In this document: piece after piece, positions 10,640-23,131 of the stretch
How the letters are laid out: each line of letters starts with the position of its first letter
Numbering within the stretch: the first letter of the stretch is position 1
DNA from: Datisca glomerata
Taxonomy: Eukaryota > Streptophyta > Magnoliopsida > Cucurbitales > Datiscaceae
Length of the DNA: 64,000 nucleotides
NCBI GenBank assembly: GCA_003255025.1
Contig: QANY01009387.1
Location: forward strand, 2,294,001 to 2,358,000
Direction of reading: 5' to 3'
The notes under the pieces: generated by a model
Seen by the model: the letters and a program-made list of their open reading frames with translations, nothing else
The model's database searches: none
What the model was told of the DNA's origin: nothing
Position numbers and translations under genes: made by a program

Positions 10640-13600
10640 TCAGAACCTGTTTTTATTGATCTGAAAACTCAGTAGTACAGAAAAGTAGTTAAAGGAGAAA
10701 AGGAGGATTACCAGAGCCTCATTCATTTCGATATTAGGAATATGAGCAATCTTTGACCACTCTGGACCTTTGGTTGCTTGACATCTTTCTTTCAGAAGGG
10801 GAGACCAGGCAATTGTTAGTGATTGTAGATTGGAGAGGCTTTTCATGGATTGTGGTGTTGGCAGGTCCATGAGATTTTACATCTCCAAATCAAGAGAGTT
10901 TCAAGAGACGAAAGGTTGCTCAACCACTCCGGCAAAGCTTTCAGTCCTTCAAATTTATCAATCATCAAAAACTTAAGTCCAGTGAGGTGTTGAAGTTGGT
11001 ACGGCAATGACTTGAGCTTTGGCCATCCATGAAGTTCAAGATGTTCTAGCTCAAGTTCCTCGGCAGCAGCTGCAGACCTTGAACCAGGTCCAAAAAGTTG
11101 GAAAATGTCGAGTTTCTCCGAGAACTCCCCAATTTTCGATTTCTTCAAGCTTTTGAGATGCCATAGGCTCTCACCTGGCATAGAAGTCAAATTTTCACAA
11201 GCTCTTATTGTCAAAGAAGAAAGAGATTGCAGTTGACATAAATCTGGAATGGATCTTTGATTTGGACATTTGTCTATGGTCAGCTCTTGCAGAGAGATGC
11301 AGGATTGTAGTCCACTGGGAAGACTTGTTATAAAATAGCAGAAAGAAACTTCCAAGTTCCGAAGTTGGTATAGACTTTAAAGCAAAGCAAGCTGAAATTT
11401 TCAAATCTTGTAATTGGACGAGGCTGTTTAATCCTTCAGGAATGTACTCAAGTCGATGGCATTTGTCGAGATGCAGATACCGTATAGAAGTACAGTAGCT
11501 CCATGTGTGATTGAGGGATTTTATGCTTGTCAATTCTGGACACCTCAATCGGAATGAAGTAAGGTTTTTGTTCATTTGCAGTAGACTTTCTGGCAGAGAA
11601 GTTAGTTGAGACACTGCATTTATGCAGAGGGAAGTGAGAGTGGTTAGCTTGCTAGCTATTTTCTCTAGTGGCTCGCTACTATTGACATAGCGAATTCTCA
11701 AGTCCTTGAGAGATGGGAAGTTGGTTGAGGCACTCACTAGTTTTGGACATTCTCTGATTGTCAACTTTTTGAGACATGGAAACTCCACGCGATCACTTGG
11801 TGAATTATCGGTGTTTTCAGTATGAGCAACCAAACATTTTAGATTCTTCATGCAGTCAATCACAATGACCTTAAGACAATGTAAATCCCCGAGCATCGTG
11901 ATATTCTCACATCGATTACAATCCGTCATTTTGATCTTTACCAAATTCCTTAGCTGAGACATCCATGGTGGCAATTTCTCACCCTCAAAGTTTCTAATCA
12001 CCAAGCTTCTTAAGTTGGAGTGGGGTTGAAGGCCTTTAAACACATTTTCATCATTGCTATCACCTTCTCTTTCGCCTCTCCATTGGAAATCCAACTCATG
12101 AATGTTCTCCTTGCTTGATAACTTTGCTCTCTTGGCATCCTCTTCATCTTTGACTTGCTCAAGTCCATAAATCTCTAGTTTTCCTTGAAGGTTGTTTAGG
12201 GGCCCCAACACATCAATCTGCCGACCCTTGTCCTGACCCACAGCATAGAACGGCAGTGTTTGAAGGGAAGTTAATTGTCCAATGTCCAATGGCATCTTTT
12301 CCTTGAAATAATCCTTGTCAAGGTATGTATGTCTCAAGCTTATTAAATTTCCTAAACTCTCTGGAAACTCCTCGAGGGAATCACAGTTCTGTAATCTCAG
12401 AGTCTGCAAATTAAAGAGCTTGGTGATAGAGTTAGGGACTTGCTTAATTTTAGCCCTCGAGATGTCGAGATACCTCAAATGTTTTAATAGGATGACCGTA
12501 TACGTAGTCGGTAGCTCTTCAACCGGAGAACCAGTTAGTTTGAGAACCCGTAGGCATTTGAAGTTCATTAAAATGTTTCCTGTGACATCCATTGATGAGA
12601 AATAGGTGCGCAACTTTCGAGCAGCGTCTATGTCAATTGGTGGAATATCTTCATCTGGGGCAAGGAGAGATACTCGTCTAATTTGCAGGCGGATTGTCCA
12701 CTTTGCTAGCTTCCAAAGTCAACGTTTCATCTCTTGAAACAGATAATGCAAGATCATGAATCAGATCATGCATCTTGTAGTATACTATGTCATCTTCGTC
12801 TTCGTCCCCATCGCTGTCTACTATGCTTGTTGCAGTAAGGAGTTGGCTAGCAAAATGTTGAAGTAGTTGTTACCAATGTCCTCCATAGCCAGACTGCTTC
12901 CTTGAGATAGACGAAGGAATCCTTCAGCTTTCCAAATCTGGATCAAGTCTTCCTTCTCCAACTCCATATCCTTTGGAAAAAGTGAACAATATGCAAAACA
13001 TTGTTTCACAGAAGATGAAGGCAAATTACTAAAACTCAATTTAAAAATGGAAACAATTCCATCGTTTTCTTCTGCTTCTTCCTCAATTCTGCTGTTCTGA
13101 ATGGACAGCCACTCTGTTTTCTCTGTTTTGAAGCGCATCATACCTCCTAAAACTCTTGCCGCTAATGGCACACCACCACATTTTCTCACAATCTTTCTAC
13201 CAATGGCCACCAAATCTGGGCTCTTTGGTGCCCCGCCATTTCCATTTGCCCTTTCTTCAAATATCATTCGTCATCTGACAGCTCTCTCAAATGATTACTA
13301 CGCGTAGTTATTACAATTTTGTTTCCTCTGGTTGATACGATTCCGGACAAACAACTTAGACTGTTCCACTTCTCTGGATTCTCATTCCAAACATCGTCTA
13401 GAACAAGAAGGAATCTCTTCCCCTTCAGCCTTTTCTGAATGTTTTGGAGTATTACATCTAGATTTTCTATACCTTGTATTTCTTTAGTAAGTGATTCTAA
13501 AATCTCCCGTAAAATACGTTTGACATCAAAATTCTGAGATATACAAACCCAGATTGTTTCATCAAATTGTCTCCTTACATTCTCATCTTTGATGACCAAT

Positions 13601-14166
13601 TTTGCTAGAGTAGTCTTCCCTAAGCCTGCCATTCCCACTATAGCAATGACAGAGACGCCTTCACGATTGCCCATATTAAGCAGCACATTGACTATCTTAG
13701 AAGAGTCCTCTTCTCTTCCAACAATCGGGGAATCATCAAGAAATGAGTGTCTCCTGGTTTTTGGAGAGGCATATCCAAGTAAATTTTTCCAAGTCCAAAC
13801 CCATCTGCCTCATTCTTAATGTCATCAAGAGCCTTGTTGAAGAATTTCATAGAAGAAATTTTGTACCTTTTTTCTCTTCTGGTTTTTTATCTCAACCTTG
13901 CGTCTGAGAATTTCATAGAAGTCATCCAAAACATCTTCAGCATCATAAGCTATGCCCTTGAGCTTCTTCAACCAACGGTTGACTGCTGCTTCTGTGATTT
14001 GGCGTTTTTCAGCGTCCTGTAATACGTCTTGAATCATAGTTAATGTGTCGGATAGCTTTGTTAGTTCTCGCTTGAATCCCCATGCAAGTCTAAATTCTTC
14101 AGCAGCTAGAGATATGACCATCTTAAGAAGATCCTTTGCAGCAGCAGTTAGTAAATCTTCAGCCAT
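10640..14166 (-). pseudogene. CC-NB-ARC-LRR (Rx/RGA type) resistance gene, multiply frameshifted
   Basis: It starts at ATG 14164-14166 with an Rx-type coiled-coil domain (LSDTLTMIQDVL, DAEDVLDDFYE). NB-ARC follows: P-loop GMAGLGKTT, kinase-2 FLLVLDDVW (final W typical of CNLs), RNBS-B KIVITTR, GLPL as [24 protein letters not shown] and MHDLIHDLA. About 1.9 kb of leucine-rich repeats ends near WSKIAHIP. The full gene would be about 1,100 residues. At least seven breaks are visible: near 13850 (deletion plus shift after VQNFF), 13756, 13265-13300 (about 11 residues missing and a stop after LSDDE), 12827, 12680, 11370 and 10855. The close family is RGA2/RGA3-like intracellular immune receptors. 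As it stands it cannot make a full receptor. Confidence 0.92.
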
Positions 14167-15580
14167 GTCTTTGCCCTATTGGTTTCTCTCTCTGATGAAA
14201 AGAGGGGAAAGGCTTGAATGAATACTCTATAATGGTGATGGAAACTAAATGGCGTTTGTCATGTTGGTCAGGAAGAATGAGATGATCATATCACTTTCAC
14301 GAAAAAATTTTAATACTCCGTATCATTTAACGTCACATGTTTAATTTTTTCTAAATTTCAAGGCTTATTATTTTCCAATTAAAATATGAATATAAAGTTA
14401 TATTTGAAGATAGATGATAGAACATATCGTGCGAGAGGTACTGGGAAATTTCCCTGTAGATAACAGGGTAACATAGTTGACCATCGTAATGCCAACACAG
14501 TTTGGGTGTATAAAAAAAGGTTATATTCACGTCGGTAGATAGTCAATTGTAGACGGATAAGCATCATTAATGGCATGATCTAGAGAAGTATAAAAAATGT
14601 TGATCGACTTGAGAATCAAAAACGATGAATAAAGTAATGGATCGTTGTGGTCACTGGTCAACTACAACTTGTACCACAAACATATTATTAGCCACCGGAA
14701 TTAATTTGCTATGAAACATTTGGAAATGATGGATTGGGTAGGCCTTGATATGTAAAGTGTTATATCTAGGGATATTAAAAAATCTCAAAAAACTTGATAC
14801 TTGATACGCGAGATCCATCGATCATTATCTTAAACTGAGATTAAAAGGTTAAGCTTGAGACCGGGTAAAATAGAACTATGCTTCGGGTTTTGAAGGTGAA
14901 AATTTCAGGCATAATAGACTTAGTTTAGAGACCGTACTGACGACCAAGGTTGCTTGGATACCAACCAGCTCAAAAATTAATTTGTCAATGATCATTAATC
15001 ATCGAAAAAAATATTATTGGTATCAATTTTTTTTTTGTCAGGGAAGGGGATACAACATGAGATTTGAACTCCTGAAAGACTTGATTAGTAGTGGCATTAG
15101 TTGCCAACAATAAAAAATCAAAGTAATACCTCTTGGATGGAGCCTGCATCTTCATTCTCTACATCTCCTCGTTTATGATTGTATTCCTTTCGGGCTTTAA
15201 GGGTTGTTTGCTAAACTAGCTTCAAGATTAACCACTTTGTAAAAATCAACCCTTACACTAGTTTTTGTTTACCCTGACTTCTGACCCACTTTCTACTCAA
15301 ATGCATTTGTGAAATTACATGTTTACCCTTCGTTTTCTTCTTCCTTTTTTCTGGAACATGTATAAGTTTTGTTTTCTTCTTAATTTCTAGAAAGCTTGAA
15401 TTTTCATGAGTTTTTCTTGTTCATGAATTTTTTAGGAATATTTTTTTTTCTGGAACGTTGTTTAAAGTTAAATTTTTTTTTATGGAAAGCTTAAATTTTG
15501 GACGAAGAAGAAGAAATTTGATGGGTTTTTGCTCAGATTTAAGAGAGAGAATGAGTTTTGTTAATTTTGTACTACATGAT
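14167..15580. other. Intergenic, no gene seen
   Basis: AT-rich. Around 15040-15110 there is a T run followed by a GATTTGAACTCC-like B-box-type stretch that may be part of a SINE, too weak to call. No open frame resembles a known protein. Confidence 0.4.
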
Positions 15581-15584
15581 GGAG

Positions 15585-15755
15585 TGCACTAGTGTCGTGT
15601 AGTCATCGTGTAGATTACATGATGGATGTACCCTCATCGTGTAGATTACATGATGGTTACATGACGTCAGTGGAGCCATCATGTAGACTACACGATGTCA
15701 ATATAGCCATCATATAATCTACACGACGTCAGTGTACCCATCGTGTAAGCAAAGG
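15585..15755. repeat. Palindromic minisatellite, about 31-bp units
   Basis: Four to five imperfect units share the core CATCRTGTAG-N-YTACAYGATG, which is nearly its own reverse complement. The units are separated by short spacers containing GACGTCAGTG or GATGTACC. The array begins where the gypsy gag-protease remnant fades, so it may be part of that element. Confidence 0.7.
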
Positions 15756-15829
15756 TCTTCCAATTTTTTTTTCAGAAAAGAGATGAGTCTTTATCTCAAT
15801 GGTTCTCTCATAGCCGGGCCAATCTCACG

Positions 15830-17450
15830 ATCATGGAGAGATCGGTCTGGTGTATAGCTACCGCGACGCTAAGGAAGAGGGAACGACTCACATTGCGTGG
15901 AGGCACTGACTTCTAAGGATCACATTGTAGGCGGAGTCAATGTCTACCACTCGAAACTTTATCATCATTGGCTTTCACTGATAGAGAGATGCTCCAAACG
16001 ACTTTAGTTGTTGCCCCATTGAATCCTACCAGTCATGTCTCTCACTTGTTGATCTGGGCGTCGGCTACCTCTATTCTCCTTACTGTCGAAGGAAAAACAA
16101 TATATTTTGAGCTCCACTCGTCTATGAGGATCTGTTTGACATGGAAATTTCCACATCTAGTGAGTTAATAAAGGTATCATCGTGGGGGTGGCGGACCCCG
16201 TGCGTGTCTTCATCCATAGAACTGATTTCGACCATCTGATTAGGCGAGAGATGAAAAATTGAGGCTAAAGAACGACGATTGGGGGACTCGAGCGTGATTT
16301 CTTCTGGCTCTGTTGGTCGAACATCCACTAAAATTGCCCCTACGCACAATTCTCCTGTCGACCCACTTTCCTCTTCGGTCCTCGGTTGTTTTCCATCCCA
16401 ATCTAGCAAGAATTCCTTCAGATTCTCAGCCTTAAGTGGATATTCAATCACCTTTTTTTGGCTCCCAACATTTGTCCGTAGTATGACCATGGTCCTTGAG
16501 ATATTTACAGTAACTGTCTTTATATTTCCTTCAGCTTGGTTTTGTCATGATCTTACTCGATGCTCTCAGAAAATCTTTCTCGTTGATCTGTTGAACCAGT
16601 CTTTCAAAGATACTTTATGGGTGGTAACTACCTATGGCTTGACCTTGGATCCGAACATATCTAAGGTGCTTATTCACTCCCGGGAGCACTTCTTTTCGTG
16701 TCTCCGCCCAGTGCTCGTCTTTTTTGTCTATGGCTTTATTATGATCGGTTCCCGAAGATCTTGTGCCTCCATTGCTAGACTTCTTTTTTTTTTCGTCTAT
16801 TCATTGAAACAAGACAAATTCGTAGGCTGAGGCCAAAGCCTCGAACATGGAGCTCGACCTCTTAGGATATAGATGTTTGTAAAAGTATGTTCCCACGAGG
16901 AACCCAATTCTGAATGCAGCTGCGGCCGTAGAATCACTACAGTTGACCACCTCAACCTTCTCCTTGTTTGAATGGACAATGTAGTCTTTCGATGATTACG
17001 CAGACTTCTGAACCACTCTATAAGTCTGAACTTTCTTTCCTCATTTTCTACTGTTCTCAAATCGGTCGAAGAAGGCATGCGCAAGCTTGGGAAAGAAACT
17101 AATAGACCGGGCTTCAGATTCTGGAATCATGTGATGGCCCACCTTTAGACTTGATGCAAACAGCTGAGAGAGCACGATCCCATCATACATCTCAAACTTT
17201 GGCATAGAAAATCTTCATAGTCCTGACTGAGATGTTGTGTTCGAGGTGAAGGGGGACCGGCCGAGGCTTTTGATGATTGAGGTCGTGTCTATTCTGCGGA
17301 GGGTGTTGAGCCCTTCCTAGGCTCTTGCTGTGCTTGTGGCGAGGAGCGCGAATAAATCTTTGACCTTGTTGAGGAGGGTGAGGTATGTCGTCTCGATGCT
17401 CCACAACATTTTGCTTGACTTTCACCACTTCCTTAGCTTGGGTTTGACTT
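15830..17450 (-). mobile_element. Ty3/gypsy gag-protease remnant
   Basis: On the minus strand, degraded frames follow the order of a gypsy polyprotein. Gag comes first: MPKFEMYDGI near 17200, FFPKLAHAFFDRF near 17070, then STAAAAFRIGF and FEALASAYEF near 16920-16830. The protease region follows: VRHPHDDTF near 16180, VLIDE-like residues near 16110, LVGFNGATTK near 16030, and FRVVDIDSAYNVI and LHAM near 15900. No reverse transcriptase or LTR was found next to it. Stops and shifts are frequent, so it is an old fragment. Confidence 0.75.
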
Positions 17451-18740
17451 TTTTAAGCAATAAGAGCATGGCAAGGTCAATTATTACACTGGGACCGGAG
17501 GTTCTATTGTGACGGGAACTAGCATTTGTGCGGTCGTAGAGGTTGTAGGCTTCACGATGACATCATTGGTAGAGTCTCAGTTGTGCACGACGTTCTCAAG
17601 ACCACAAGTGTTCTTGTATTAATAATATTTTTTTTGAAACCTTCTTGTACTAATAATTTTAACAGTGGAAAAATCTTAGTGAAAATCAAAACCTTTTTAT
17701 CTATTTCTATTTGAAAAGTGGGAGGATGTTATTTCTCACAACCGCGGTACATAAGGATCTTGTGATACCTTAAGAAGTATGAGACAAACTATAAAACCTC
17801 AAATTTATTTTTGCACTAATTTTCTATGCGTTTCACTTGCATATATAGTTCTCTATTTTTATATATAAGTGTCTTCCATATCATCTCTCACTTGCATTTG
17901 ATGTTTATGACCAATACTCTTCTCTACATGTAAATTCTTTCTTTCCTTTTTCCATTGTTGTTTTTCAAGCTTTTGATATTTTTGAAAATTATTTAACTAC
18001 GCTTTTGGTATTTGTGATAGTTTCCTAACTTTGATTCTCTTACATTCTAAAAAACAAACTTTGATTCTCTTTTGTTTTATGTGCAAATGACTTTGAACCT
18101 AATTGTCAAAGTTTAGTTAAATAAAGCCTCAACGCTACCGATCTATGAGATTGTAAGAGACTGTCTTTTGCTCACGTTCCAAGGAAAGGAAAGAAAAGTT
18201 TATAAAAATTATTCGACCGCTGGGTAGAAAATATGATGGAATTTGGGTTTTAATTTTTTATAAAACTCATGCTTTAAAAATGACTAGATCGGGGCACGTG
18301 TCTGTAATTATGTCATTTTTTATTCAAAATTTAATCATGATGTCAATTTTTCATAAAAAATTAGCATAAATTTAAGATAGAAAAATAAAATAATAAAATA
18401 AAGTAAATTAGACATAAGTAGAGAGTAAATTAAACATACTTTATTAACAACCAACTTAATATATATTTCATAATATTTACGTATATTGTACAATAACAGA
18501 ATCTACAAATAGGATAAAACTTCACAAAGAGCTAGCAAGCACGTGTTCGATTGTAATAGTTTATATTGACGATATTAATAACATATACGTAATGAGATTT
18601 GAGATAGATTACCATCATAATTTCTAACAAATTACATGAAGATGTAAAGTAATATATATTTCATAATATTTACATATATTATACAACCTACAAAGCATTA
18701 ACTTTTATTCTATTTATATTATACAAATATTATTTATTTA
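17451..18740. other. Intergenic, AT-rich
   Basis: No gene seen. A CTAG preceded by a GC-rich CACGTG-containing segment at 18284-18302 (minus orientation) resembles a Helitron 3' end but has no clear hairpin. Confidence 0.4.
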
Positions 18741-18744
18741 TATC

Positions 18745-19030
18745 TACACTCACAAATTTTTTATTCGCCAGTACACTCCAATAATGAGAAAGCAGTCTCA
18801 ATCTTCTCAATTTGTTACTCCCCCAACATAGGATTTTCCGAGGTTCCATGAAAGGATGGTTAAGATAGTTTTTGAATTTGTTCCACAATATAGGCGGCGC
18901 TCCTAGCAACATGCTCTTGATTAGAAGCTTCCTCCATGTTGCCAAAAAGCTCTTCAACCGGACGATGAATGATTTCGATGGCATGTTGTTACTCATCAAC
19001 ACATGATTCATTTGTTGGTAGCGCCATATT
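18745..19030 (-). mobile_element. Ty3/gypsy gag fragment (second family)
   Basis: In one minus-strand frame, short blocks read FHGTSENPM, IEKIETAFSLLEC and, upstream, AAYIVEQIQKL. They match the start of the Retrotrans_gag domain of gypsy elements (FxGTxxPxxAexWLxxIExxFxxLxC). A stop replaces the conserved tryptophan region. An overlapping 93-codon open frame in another phase (18730-19011) is most likely chance. The family differs from the gag at 15.8-17.4 kb. Confidence 0.6.
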
Positions 19031-19789
19031 GGATAAATAAGAACTAATATCCAAATACATAATACGAATTTGTCTTACAAGATCAGAATAAATAGAAACA
19101 AACTAATATCAAAATAAAAAATCAATATAAGAATTCAACTCATCATTCAAAAACATTTTAAACTACCATTAGCAACATAGACAGATAAACATAGAATCAT
19201 AAACTAAGCAAATAACAGCAACTCGAAATTTTTTTACCCACCTTCACAACAGAAAACTAAGCAAATTCAAAAACATATGATTGGAGAATTTAAATGTCAA
19301 TAATAGCTCCCCCTAACTTATACATAAAGAAACCAAAAAAATAGAAGTTACCGACCGACATATCATGACCAATTGGAATAAAAACAAACAGCACCGATTA
19401 TCAAAAGAAGAAAAAATTTCAACCAAAACACAAACATTGGCACAACAAATTTACTAACACAAACTCTAAAAACACACGGCATAAAAGCTTCCCTTGCTGC
19501 AAACAAAGATCAAAAGAACATCAATTTTTCATTACCAGATCTAAAAGCTCCAACTTGCACTCAATTATGATGAAGAAACTAATTGTTTCATTTAATCTGC
19601 ATACTACATCAATTTAAGAAAAACTTCTCAACATGCACAACTGTAATATAGAACATCAACTAATAACTAAATTTTGGTCAAGGTTGGTTATATATGGCAA
19701 TAAAAAGTGCATATGCTGCACATTAAACATTTGTCCATAAAGGCCTTGAGCAATGCACGTGCTGCAAAAAAATGGTATTTACCATTGTC

Positions 19790-22014
19790 CTATCATGAAA
19801 CATTCAATTTAACATGAAATATACCAATACATAAGATGGTATTCATACAACTTAACTAACACCCTCAATGTAGCTAAAAATCACCAATATATTCATAAGC
19901 TAAAATCACTGCAAAAATCTGTAATAGTGTACTAATATAATTTATATGATGAGTGTTTACCAACATTCACAATAAAAAAATGCGTCTTCCCCTATCATAT
20001 AGAAACATCACTCATAATTTGTCAAAAAGGTCATGGGTATTGAAACTGTCACACTTTTTGTAGAAAATATAGTATTATAGGTTGATAACAATCATGACCC
20101 AAATTCACACAAAGTCTGAGCAAAGCAAATTACATGAAGAACTCAGACAAAACCAGTAACAATCATAACCATAAATTCTTATGACCAAGAAACAAAAAGT
20201 TGAATAGTAGCTGAACTCCATTTGTAGAAATAAAAGTCAGTAAAACAAAGTCCATAAAACACATGATCCACAATTATAAAGTAGGGAAATTTTCTAAGCG
20301 TCTAACTTAACTGAAATAAAACAACCAATCGATTTAACAAATTTTCAAACAATTAATCTAGCCAATAGAAAGTAATAAAGTAAGGAAGATAATAATGTAT
20401 AGCAAACTATACAAACAGAACAACCAGGTAACATTCAAATGTTATGGCATCTGCAGAAAATGAAGAAGACAATGCAAAACATAGCTAGGATCTAAACAAA
20501 CTCACGTGATTTAAAAACACGCAGAAGATAAATCTCATAATCTGCTCAAGCTACACTAAGAAAATATCAAACATAAAAGAACCCACAACTATAAAAGACA
20601 AAGGTCTATCACAAAGGCTCTCCCAATCATGTCTTTGTTAACACTAAAATCTACTTGCAGGATTTAAAAATCACAAATAAAAAATCGGTCACATGAATTG
20701 TAACGCACATACAGTACATGTAGTTTACTGTGAAAAATCATCACATATATATTGATCAAATAAATTGTTACACACAAACATATGTGTGTGTGTGTACATG
20801 CTGAGATAGGCAAGCAATAACAATAAGGACAAGCGTACGATATGTACTAAAATCAAACTAAAGATAATTTAAACTTTGAGGTTGCTAAAAAATTATTTCA
20901 AGAAAAAACATACAAAATTTCTATAATCATACCCAAACCAAACAGTGCAAAGGAGATAAAAAATACTTGGCAGAACGAGAGACAACAATTGATGAATAAA
21001 TATAATAAGAAAAGAACTGTAAGATGTAGAAGTAGTCACTAAATCAACCAATCGAACCCGCTGACAAAGAAGTAAACGAGCCTCTAAATCACCGACCACC
21101 AACATCTATTAATATAATAGAGAAATGAAAGGAAAAAACAGAAGAACCCAAAGCACAAAGTGATAAGTCAATAGAGTTCGAGATAATGTGAAAGAAAAAT
21201 ATTGATATAAGATCACACTAAGAAAAAAAAGAAAAACAAAAAGAGTCAAATTACCCTCAATGGCGTTCACTTATTCTCCTTGAAATACAAATAGATTCTC
21301 TACACATGTAAACCAAGGAAAAATGAGAATTGTTGAAGTTATCTTGAAGTAGATAGTATGACTAAGAAATCAATATTTATATTATAACTTTTATGCTGCC
21401 TATAGCATGAGCACAATTACTAACTCTTTCAAAGACTATACCAAGTAAAAGATAAGAACAAACAAGCATAAAATTTTTTTATAATAAAATCAATTCTATT
21501 CACACCCATTGATGACCTAAACACATTCAATGAGACGAAACAAATAACAAAAACCCTCACTCTACAACGATTCGAAGAAAAATAGATAATCAACTGTTTA
21601 GAGTATATTTCCTACCCTGTTTAACTAAAACCTCTGCAAAAAGCGTAATTTACATGCATAAACTGAATATTCGAAGATAAATAGACAAGAAATGGAGAAA
21701 TTGTCGAGAAAATAGAAAACCCTCACTCAGAGAAATACATACCCTGACCCAACTTAGGCAAAGAAAAAGTAGGACGAGAAAGCGACGAAATCCACCACCA
21801 ACAGTCCACCGTCGTCGAACAACCAACTCAGGCAGAGAAAAAAGCAAAAACAAACACCAAGACTGAAAAAAGCCCAGGCCATAAGGTGAACACTGAAAAT
21901 TTTACATACATTTAAACCAAAAGTCAGCAATCACAAAAGTAGGATGAACAAATATATAGAGTTAAAAAACAACAGAAGAATTACTTTAAAGTCATATGAA
22001 AATCAATTTAACAC
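19790..22014. repeat. Tandem duplication, unit 1
   Basis: Sequence from about 19790 recurs from about 22015. Examples are TCATGAAACATTC, GGTATTCATACAACTTAAC and the block around 20450-20680, which matches 22550-22740 almost base for base over long runs. The later part of the unit (21700-21970) recurs at about 27000-27430. The junction AACACTATCATGAAAC near 22014 marks the end of unit 1 and the start of unit 2. No coding domain is recognised. The + strand is A-rich and T-poor throughout. Confidence 0.75.
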
Positions 22015-23131
22015 TATCATGAAACATTCCATTTAAGATGGCATCTACCAATATATAAGACGGTATTCATACAACTTAACTAACACCCTTCAATGTAGCT
22101 AAAAACATCAATATATTCATAAGCTAAAATCATGTGCAACAAGCTAAAATCACGTGCAATAGTCTATAATAGTGTATGATATAATTTATATGGTGAGTGC
22201 TTACCTACATTCACTATATAGAAAATGTGCCTTCCCCTATCATATAAAAATATCACTCATAGTTTGTGAAAAGGAAAAAATTCCACAAAGTTGTACTAAT
22301 CACAAAAAGAAGTTTAAAATCTACCAAAACCCATCTCCAATTATGATCAAAAGGTTATCATTCTGCAAGGAAAAAAAAAAGACGAAGCCAAAACAATCAC
22401 AAGACAAATGAGAACTAAACTAAAAATCATACACATACAGCCAAAAACCAGAAATTAACACACACAACAAAAACAACACACAACAAAAACAATCTCTGAG
22501 CAAAGCAAATTACATGAACAACCGGGCAACATTCAAATGCCATGGCATCTGCATAAATGGAAGAAGACAATGCAAAACATTGCTAGGATCTAAACAAACT
22601 CACATGATTTAAAAACACACAGGAGAGAAATTTCACAATATGCTCAAGCTACACCAAGAAAATGTCAAACATAAAAGAACCCACAACTATAAAAGATAAA
22701 GGTCTATCACAAAAGCTCTCCCTATCCTGTCTTTGTTTAACACTGAAATCTACTTTGAAGAATTTAAAAATCACAAATAAAAAATTGGTCACATGATTTG
22801 TAACACACACATAGTATATGTAGTTTAGAGTGAAAAAATTGTCACATATATATTGATCAAATAAAATGTTACTTACACAAACATATATATACATGCTGAG
22901 ATAGTCAAACGTTAACAATAAGGACAATCGTAACATATGTACTAAAATCAAACTAAAGATGAATTGCATCTTTAAACTTTGAGGTAACTAAATAATTATC
23001 TAAAGAAAAAATAAATAAAATTTCTATAATCATACCCAAACCAAACATTACAAAGCAGACAAAAAATACTTAGCAAAACAAGTGTAGGTGAAGTTCATGA
23101 TAACATTCCATGTGGCTGCACAATAAGAACC

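Noticed and set aside
15036..15110. Possible third SINE (T run and B-box-like motif)
   Set aside because: No convincing A box and no second copy in the window.
16279..16830. 183-codon + strand frame
   Set aside because: Antisense to the gypsy gag-protease remnant, which has the recognisable motifs.
18284..18302. Second Helitron-like end
   Set aside because: CTAG is present but the upstream GC-rich segment has no clear stem and loop.
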